DNA of 64,000 nt from contig CALYLX010000034.1 in assembly GCA_944990035.1 (NCBI GenBank), positions 744,001 through 808,000 on the forward strand, in the 5' to 3' direction. Position 1 is the first letter of the stretch, and each line of letters starts with the position of its first letter. Source of the DNA: Clitopilus passeckerianus (lineage: Eukaryota > Basidiomycota > Agaricomycetes > Agaricales > Entolomataceae). Position numbers and translations under genes: made by a program. Below are positions 58,613-64,000 of this stretch, piece after piece. Below the pieces are notes generated by a model. It was not told where the DNA came from. It saw only the letters and a program-made list of their open reading frames with translations, and searched no databases.

Positions 58613-60738
58613 CTACATGGCTTTCGCGAGTTCTGAACCATTGATCCTATGCACATGTCCTCCCTTCATGACAAAGCGCATTCCATCAACAAGGCTCTTT
58701 TCGAACTCCTCCGCGTTTCCATCCAACGTTCCTTCCACGCCCACTATATCCGCGGTCCATCCTTTCCTTATCGCACCAAACGGCACTTTCCTTTCGAGTG
58801 CAAACTTCCCTGAAGAGTGTTTGTTTCGAGCCATGGTCGCAGGAGTATCCCCAACAGCATCAAGTCGACCTTGGCCTTCATCTCCCTCCCACTCCATGCC
58901 TCGTACACATTTCCAGCCACCTAGTGTCGCCCACGACAACACCTTGCTCCATGGAGCCCCTAACCGACGCATCAGAGACAATTCTAACGCGTTCTCCCCA
59001 TGCGGAAAGGCCCCAGTGTCACCACCACACGCGATTGGAATGCCTGGTGTCGCCTGTCCCCCGTTCCCATGACCTAATACACGCCCATGCTTGAGAACCT
59101 TTTCGAAACCCTCCCTCACGCCCTCCCATGTCTCAGCCGTTTGCAAGGTGGCGTTCGCCTGTTGCGACATAAAATAATAGACCGAGAGGGTAGGGATCCA
59201 GGTCGGTTTGTGAACGCAGTTGACCCATTTTTCGATTAGGTCTGGCCCGCGAGGACCGTTGAAGAAGCTCCCCCCGTGCTCGATGCTATCTGGGCCCAGA
59301 TCAAGCAGCCTGTCCAGAACTTCTGGGGTGCTGGCGTGGACAGCTACTTTGACCCCCAAAGAATGGGCCGTGTCAATCATGGCCTTGAGTTCCGCTTCGT
59401 TGAAGTTATTCAGCGCGCGAGATGCAATATCATCAGATACATCGGCCATCCTCGATCGGAATCGATAGTCTATAAAGAAATTATTAATTTGGTCATCAGG
59501 TACTCTTTGAACGTAGGTAGGTCGCTCGTAGACCTACCTCCGTATATCTAGTATAACAGGTTATGTCATTTTATGGACCAGAAATTCCTTTCAACGGCCT
59601 ACCTTAATCCAGTCAGCGCCGGCTCCTACTTGCCTACGGACGGCGCGGATGCACTCGTCGACGCCGTCAGCCGATACAGCGCCTATGATACCCTCAATGT
59701 TGTTCTGCGATGGGTATAAACCGCTCTTTGGCCCTGTGAGAGAAGTCACGTCAGACTGAGGCCCTCATTTTGATTATTGAATACTGTAGGAACGCCAGGG
59801 GGTAGCCCCCTCTAAAATATTTCAAACGTGCTGGACATACCGTAACTTCCAGTAGCCACGATGGCTCGAGTAACGCAATAATACCGTGGACCAGTAATGA
59901 GAGGCAGAGCTCCATTAGTTGTGAACGCCATGCATTTTCGAAGGGCGATGTCTGCATCTTCTGCGCCTTCGGTTCCTAAGTCCCTGTACGGAAGAAATGT
60001 TTATACGAGAGGGCGCCGGGGATTTGCATTAAATTCACATACCTTACAGTCGTGTAACCTGCTTGTAGAGTTTGACGTGCATGGACACTTGCTCTGAGTG
60101 TACGCTCAGCCAAGCTTTCTTTCGTCAATTGGTCATTCCATGATGTCTCGGCGTATGAGTGTAAAAACACTGGATAGATAATAGCATCGCGTCGCGGAGT
60201 TGAAGTTAGCCCACTCTGCACCGACTGTATTCAGTCGAAAAATTAGACAAGGACAACTTACGATGGACATGTGCGTCAACAAGCCCAGGTAACAGAGTCA
60301 AGTGGCGTAGATCAATCACCTCTGTATCGGCTACGTTGTTGTGCAGTGGTGATGATGGTGATCGAAATTCCACGTCTTGATTATCCTGACCGCAGGCACT
60401 TCGGCTTCCCCATGCCGTGCTAGATGAATCGATGTCGAGGATTGTCCCTCGATCCAGGTCAATCGTAATCACTTGATTGTAGACGAACTTCTCTTCAAAG
60501 GGATCGAAGACTTTGCCCGTCAGAATGACGCGCTTCTTTGGATTGTTGCCGAATTTATTCTGGTTCAGAGTGCCGGCGGTCAGTAACTGGGGTCTATTGC
60601 TAATATGCCCTCTTTTGGGGCAACAATGCGCACCGCTTCGTCATTAGCGGAACCCTTCAACGGCATACCTTAGGATCAGTATCTTTCACTCCGGAAATTG
60701 TTGTGTGATGCAAGACTTACCGCAACACCGAGTTGCAT
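58613..60738 (-). CDS. Amidohydrolase (imidazolonepropionase/prolidase-like superfamily), one apparent frameshift
   Basis: Exons (minus): 60738-60721, 60654-60262, 60169-60043, 59983-59841, 59733-59603, 59547-59538, 59469-58613; about 559 residues if one base is allowed for near 60589-60592. The metal-site motif LLPGLVDAHVHLFLH is followed by QAGYTTVRDLG, a lysine segment GADWIKIYGD, VAVHASTPEVLDRLL, DSIEHGG and the C-terminal GKVFDP-type composite barrel and GGDTGAF. The metal ligands HVH, the lysine, the HAS histidine, the EHG histidine and the aspartate are present. Substrate unknown. Exon 6 is only 10 bp. Either a missing C in the minus-strand CCCC run or an unrecognised tiny intron explains the shift. 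Confidence 0.82.
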
Positions 60739-61303
60739 GTTTAAATAGGTGCGTGTGAGTGAATGAGGTATGTAGTTCCCTTCAATCAGAACTGGATATG
60801 AACTACGCGGCTGGGTAGAATGGAGTCAGTTTGCGTGGTGAAGCGTTGACGTAACAATCCGATACCGCAGCGTTTAGTCGAAAGGTCAATTCCTCGAAAT
60901 GTTGTTCACTTGACCCAGGCTCGATAAGGCTTGGGAAAGTTAGATGAGGATACTGCGAAGATTACGCAGTAAACCTGACCAAGTACCACCTGATAACCTA
61001 TTAGCGACCTGACATTCATGATCAGCTGGCCTACCCTGCACTTAAGATGACCCTCAACAATTTCTGCAAAACGTTGCAGGGATTTCTCCAGAGCCGTTAC
61101 ATGATAACCGTGGGACCATGAGACAACGCTCCGAAGGACCGCCTTACATAAGCAGGAATCCCTCCGCCATTGGTTGCGTCTTCGGTGGCAGTTAGCACCA
61201 GGTTAGCTCTTATACAACGGCAGCCACGAGCTTGAAGGTACGTTGTGTGTGAAATGCGAGACGGAGACCTATTCATGAATTCGTTTGCGTTACAGTTACC
61301 AAA
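60739..61303. other. Shared upstream region of the amidohydrolase and IF3 genes
   Basis: 565 bp between divergent start codons. No gene is seen. It must contain both promoters. Confidence 0.5.
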
Positions 61304-62125
61304 ATGAGCTCATTTGTAGCTTTCCGAGCTGCAGCAGCCTCGTTGCATGTGAGCAAACCACTTGTCAGAACCTGCATGCGCCAGCATGTTCGGACATTCC
61401 ATGAGACAGCATGCTGCCTGAAGAAGAAGAAGGACGAACTTCCGGACTTGACAGAAAAAGGCACATTCGTGAAGAAATCCAAGAGAGAGGCGATAACAAA
61501 AATCATGAACGAGCGAATAACTCATAAGTACGTCCGAATTGCAGCGGACGCCAGAAACGGCGATGTCGGGAGAGGGGGTGGGCTGTCTGAGCCTATACGC
61601 TTGACAGAGATTCTGGAAACACTGAACAGGAAGGAGTTCGACGTTTTACTCGTTAGCGACAGTCCAGACCCAATTGTCAAGATTCTCAGCAAGAAGGAGG
61701 AGTATAAGAAAAAGAAGGCGGCGAAGAAGGCTGGGAAGGATGGGACGGATTTGGAGAAGGAGGTTCAGATTAGTTGGGCAGCTGCTCCTAGTGATACCCA
61801 GCACAAGTTGGACAAGTCGCGAGAGTATCTGGAGAAGGGCTACCGAGTTCACTTTATCTTCATGCACAAGAAAGGCCAGCCTATCCCCTCGAAGCAGGGC
61901 ATGGCAGACCGTGTCCAGGCGATAGTGGATAGCTTTGCGGACGTTGCGACGGAGTACAGGCCAAGGGATCACCGATTTTCCATGGCAGCTTGCTTTTTGA
62001 AGGGAACCGCACCTCCTGCCCCACCACCACCACCGGCGCCAGAACCCACTGACAAGAAGCTCTACCCGTCAAAATATGTGTTACGCCAACAGAAGCAGCA
62101 GGAGGAGGCAGCAAATCAATGTTAA
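61304..62125 (+). CDS. Mitochondrial translation initiation factor IF-3
   Basis: An intronless ORF of 273 residues. The first 35 or so residues are arginine and alanine rich without acids, a mitochondrial presequence. The IF3 N domain begins near NERITHKYVRI, with a DARNGD segment and the EILETLNRKEFDVLLVS pattern. A lysine-rich linker is followed by the C domain (HKLDKSREYLEKGYRVHFIF...), which binds the small ribosomal subunit. The C-terminus is proline rich. IF3 prevents premature subunit joining during mitochondrial initiation. It converges on the next gene with 48 bp between stop codons. Confidence 0.85.
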   Translation: MSSFVAFRAAAASLHVSKPLVRTCMRQHVRTFHETACCLKKKKDELPDLTEKGTFVKKSKREAITKIMNERITHKYVRIAADARNGDVGRGGGLSEPIRLTEILETLNRKEFDVLLVSDSPDPIVKILSKKEEYKKKKAAKKAGKDGTDLEKEVQISWAAAPSDTQHKLDKSREYLEKGYRVHFIFMHKKGQPIPSKQGMADRVQAIVDSFADVATEYRPRDHRFSMAACFLKGTAPPAPPPPPAPEPTDKKLYPSKYVLRQQKQQEEAANQC

Positions 62126-62173
62126 TTACGCATCAATATTAGAATATAATACAGGAATAATTCGATAGCATTT

Positions 62174-64000
62174 CTAAATGTCCCTACCACTCCTTGCCTG
62201 CCTCAAGCGCGCCCGTAACCGGGAAATCCTTTCTATCCTTTTCGTTCTCAGAGAAATACTCTTCTCTGGTGGTACCGAGAGGTAAAACGGCGAGAACTGT
62301 CGCTTCTCGGCTGTCCTTGGTTGAACGTACGGCGTTCGTTCAAGTACAGTTGGCTCTGGTGAATTCAGCATTCCAGGCTCCCATCGTCCAATGAAGATAT
62401 AGCGCAGACCAGGCGGGATAGGATATCCAGCTGCGACCATGTCCTCGGCGAGACTTTGGAACCATTTGTTCCAGTCCTCGGAGACGTAGCCTGTCTCGAG
62501 GTTGATCCTTCGAAGATGGTCGAACTCTTGCCAGATTTCGTCTGGTGTGCGTTGTCGTCGAGCCCGCGTCTCCAAGGTGGCGCTTTCCGTCTCGGACGAT
62601 TGTGATGTCCCCGACTTCGCGTCTGCCTTCCATTTTGCTCGTAGGGTTGGGAGAATGAAGAGGTCCAATGCGGAGTTGAACAACTTCCCATCGGGTTTCG
62701 GGATCTGCTCTCCCAAACCCAACTTGTTCCACAATTTGGAGGTTAACCTTCTTTCCTTGTAGAACACCCTTTTCAGCATGCGTCCCTTATGCTTCATGGT
62801 TTGATACAGCTTCCAAGCGGCTTGTAGTGCTTTCCCCTCCACCAACTCCAGCCCATCTACTCCACGTCGCCGTCGTCGACGACGTATGAATCCACCCGCA
62901 TGGCTCTCCTGTCGCAGATCCATAGAGAGGCATCTGAGCATTGAGTCGTACGCAGAAACATGCAAACACCAAGGCTCCCGACTCATCCAGCTGCGTTTCT
63001 CACTCCTTTTAGCGAGACACCAAACAGCCCAAGCCAACCTCGTCCTACCAGCTTTCCGCAAGGCGTTGAGGAGAGCGGAAAAGATGTATGGGCCGTAACT
63101 CATGCCTCTTATCGCAGCTCTTCTCCTGGCTTGTTTTCGTCCTTTGGCGTCGAGGCCGGAACCGGAAGTGAAGACGGAACGGTATTTGTGTGAGTGCTGG
63201 CGGAGGATGGGGATGAAGAGCTCTGGGAACATCGTGAGCACGAGGTTGGTGATGACTTCGGGTGACCCGGTCGAGGTAACGTGAAGGATGAGATTGGAGA
63301 TGGCGTGGTTTTCGGGGAGGAAGGCTTTGGGAGTTAAGCAGAGTCTGGGCCTGGAAAGCCGGGCACGGGCGAGCGAAAGCATCAAGTCCATTGCTTCCTC
63401 TGTGATATCTGTGCCGTCATCTCTGTCTTTGCTGGTTTCACTCTGGCTCTTCGTGGGGGCTCGGGAGGATCGGTTTCTTCGCCGCTTTAGGAGAGGATTG
63501 AGGCGATGGGACTGGGGATAGAACGTTCGATAAGCATCGATAGCTTCTCGGGCGACGTTAGGTTTGTTGAGAAGTGAACCGGAGCGCAGGATGATGTTGA
63601 AGAATTCCTGCTCCGGTGCTAACGGCCCGCTTTGTCGACCTTGCATCATATGCAGTAATATCCTCTCGGCAAACGATAAGGAGGACTGATGACGAAGAGA
63701 GTAATGGAGGAGGGTATTGTATGAATTCAGGTTCAAGTCGGGTGACGTCGCCTGGTTGCGGTTGTTCTGGACCGGGAGTTCAGAAGATTCGTCGGTAGAA
63801 GCGGAAGTAGATAGAGGTGGGTTGGTGCTTGACAGATCGTTAGAAGCTTGAGCCGTAGGCAACCTCTCAATCACCCTTTGCAACACGCAGTGAAAGTACT
63901 CATATGCCTCAACCTGGGTCGGCCGACCATACTCCCCACTGATCCAAACGGTGTTTCCCACCCTTGGCGCGTGGTAAAGGGTACGAAGTAACAGCGCGAG
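62174..64000 (-). CDS. PPR-like mitochondrial protein, 5' end outside the window
   Basis: The frame is open from the right window edge to a TAG-type stop at 62174, about 608 residues, with no start codon in the window, so the gene is partial. Several helical-hairpin units of pentatricopeptide type are visible: SYNTLLHYSLRHQ...AERILLHMM, YGPYIFSALLNALRKAGRTRLAWAVW and AYDSMLRCLS. They are separated by arginine- and serine-rich stretches. PPR proteins bind organellar RNA; that role is inferred. No intron is evident in the visible part. Confidence 0.6.
   Translation of the reverse strand, partial: LALLLRTLYHAPRVGNTVWISGEYGRPTQVEAYEYFHCVLQRVIERLPTAQASNDLSSTNPPLSTSASTDESSELPVQNNRNQATSPDLNLNSYNTLLHYSLRHQSSLSFAERILLHMMQGRQSGPLAPEQEFFNIILRSGSLLNKPNVAREAIDAYRTFYPQSHRLNPLLKRRRNRSSRAPTKSQSETSKDRDDGTDITEEAMDLMLSLARARLSRPRLCLTPKAFLPENHAISNLILHVTSTGSPEVITNLVLTMFPELFIPILRQHSHKYRSVFTSGSGLDAKGRKQARRRAAIRGMSYGPYIFSALLNALRKAGRTRLAWAVWCLAKRSEKRSWMSREPWCLHVSAYDSMLRCLSMDLRQESHAGGFIRRRRRRRGVDGLELVEGKALQAAWKLYQTMKHKGRMLKRVFYKERRLTSKLWNKLGLGEQIPKPDGKLFNSALDLFILPTLRAKWKADAKSGTSQSSETESATLETRARRQRTPDEIWQEFDHLRRINLETGYVSEDWNKWFQSLAEDMVAAGYPIPPGLRYIFIGRWEPGMLNSPEPTVLERTPYVQPRTAEKRQFSPFYLSVPPEKSISLRTKRIERISRLRARLRQARSGRDI

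Overview
The window looks like nuclear DNA of a filamentous basidiomycete, most likely an agaricomycete mushroom-type fungus. The evidence is very dense short introns (mostly 49-66 bp, GT-AG with a few GC-AG), many tiny exons, a degenerate F-box/LRR family, a secreted GH11 xylanase with a fungal CBM1 cellulose-binding module, and Ty3/gypsy LTR retrotransposons whose integrase carries a chromodomain.

Positions 1-15569 are a retrotransposon nest. Its main piece is a decayed chromovirus ('element A') on the minus strand at 4719-12437: 5' LTR, self-priming type primer site, gag, protease, RT/RNase H, integrase plus chromodomain, then an unusual 3' module of small ORFs, then the 3' LTR. A solo LTR of the same family sits inside its RNase H region with a perfect 5-bp target duplication. 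A second, diverged family ('element B') is present as a minus-strand gag fragment with its LTR (12438-14153) and as a plus-strand 3' module with its LTR (14154-15569). A gag-protease fragment of a third family ('C') lies between LTRs of opposite orientation and is present twice as the arms of a near-perfect palindrome of at least 5.6 kb that runs off the left edge of the window. One LTR at 3005-3139 is a recombinant of families A and B.

Positions 15570-18573 hold no gene I can support. From 18574 onward the window is a normal gene-rich region. In order: a long MDR-superfamily oxidoreductase-like protein (+); the tRNA thiolase CTU1/NCS6 (-) divergent from the pre-rRNA factor ESF2 (+); a small secreted Kex2-type peptide (+); an F-box/LRR gene (-) and a broken paralogue (-); RAD16 (SNF2-RING repair ATPase, +); a cytochrome b5/acyl-CoA dehydrogenase with a peroxisomal tail (+); the tRNA adenosine deaminase subunit TAD2 (+); prolyl oligopeptidase (-); a mitochondrial FAD/folate-type carrier (+); an intron-containing tRNA-Met(CAU) (-); a Pho85-type cyclin (+); an eight-cysteine surface protein with a GPI-like tail (+); a GH11-CBM1 xylanase (+); a monocarboxylate-transporter-like MFS protein (-); an amidohydrolase (-); mitochondrial IF3 (+); and a PPR-like protein cut by the right edge (-).

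Exon structures were derived by hand from splice signals, reading-phase agreement and family motifs; each stated exon chain sums to a whole number of codons, except the amidohydrolase, which needs one extra base. The genes do not form a single pathway. Three act on RNA modification or ribosome assembly (CTU1, TAD2, ESF2) and two act in mitochondrial gene expression (IF3, PPR-like). The most unusual content is in the retroelement nest: the palindrome, the self-priming signature, the AUG-less gag extension and the 3' module with a conserved in-frame stop.
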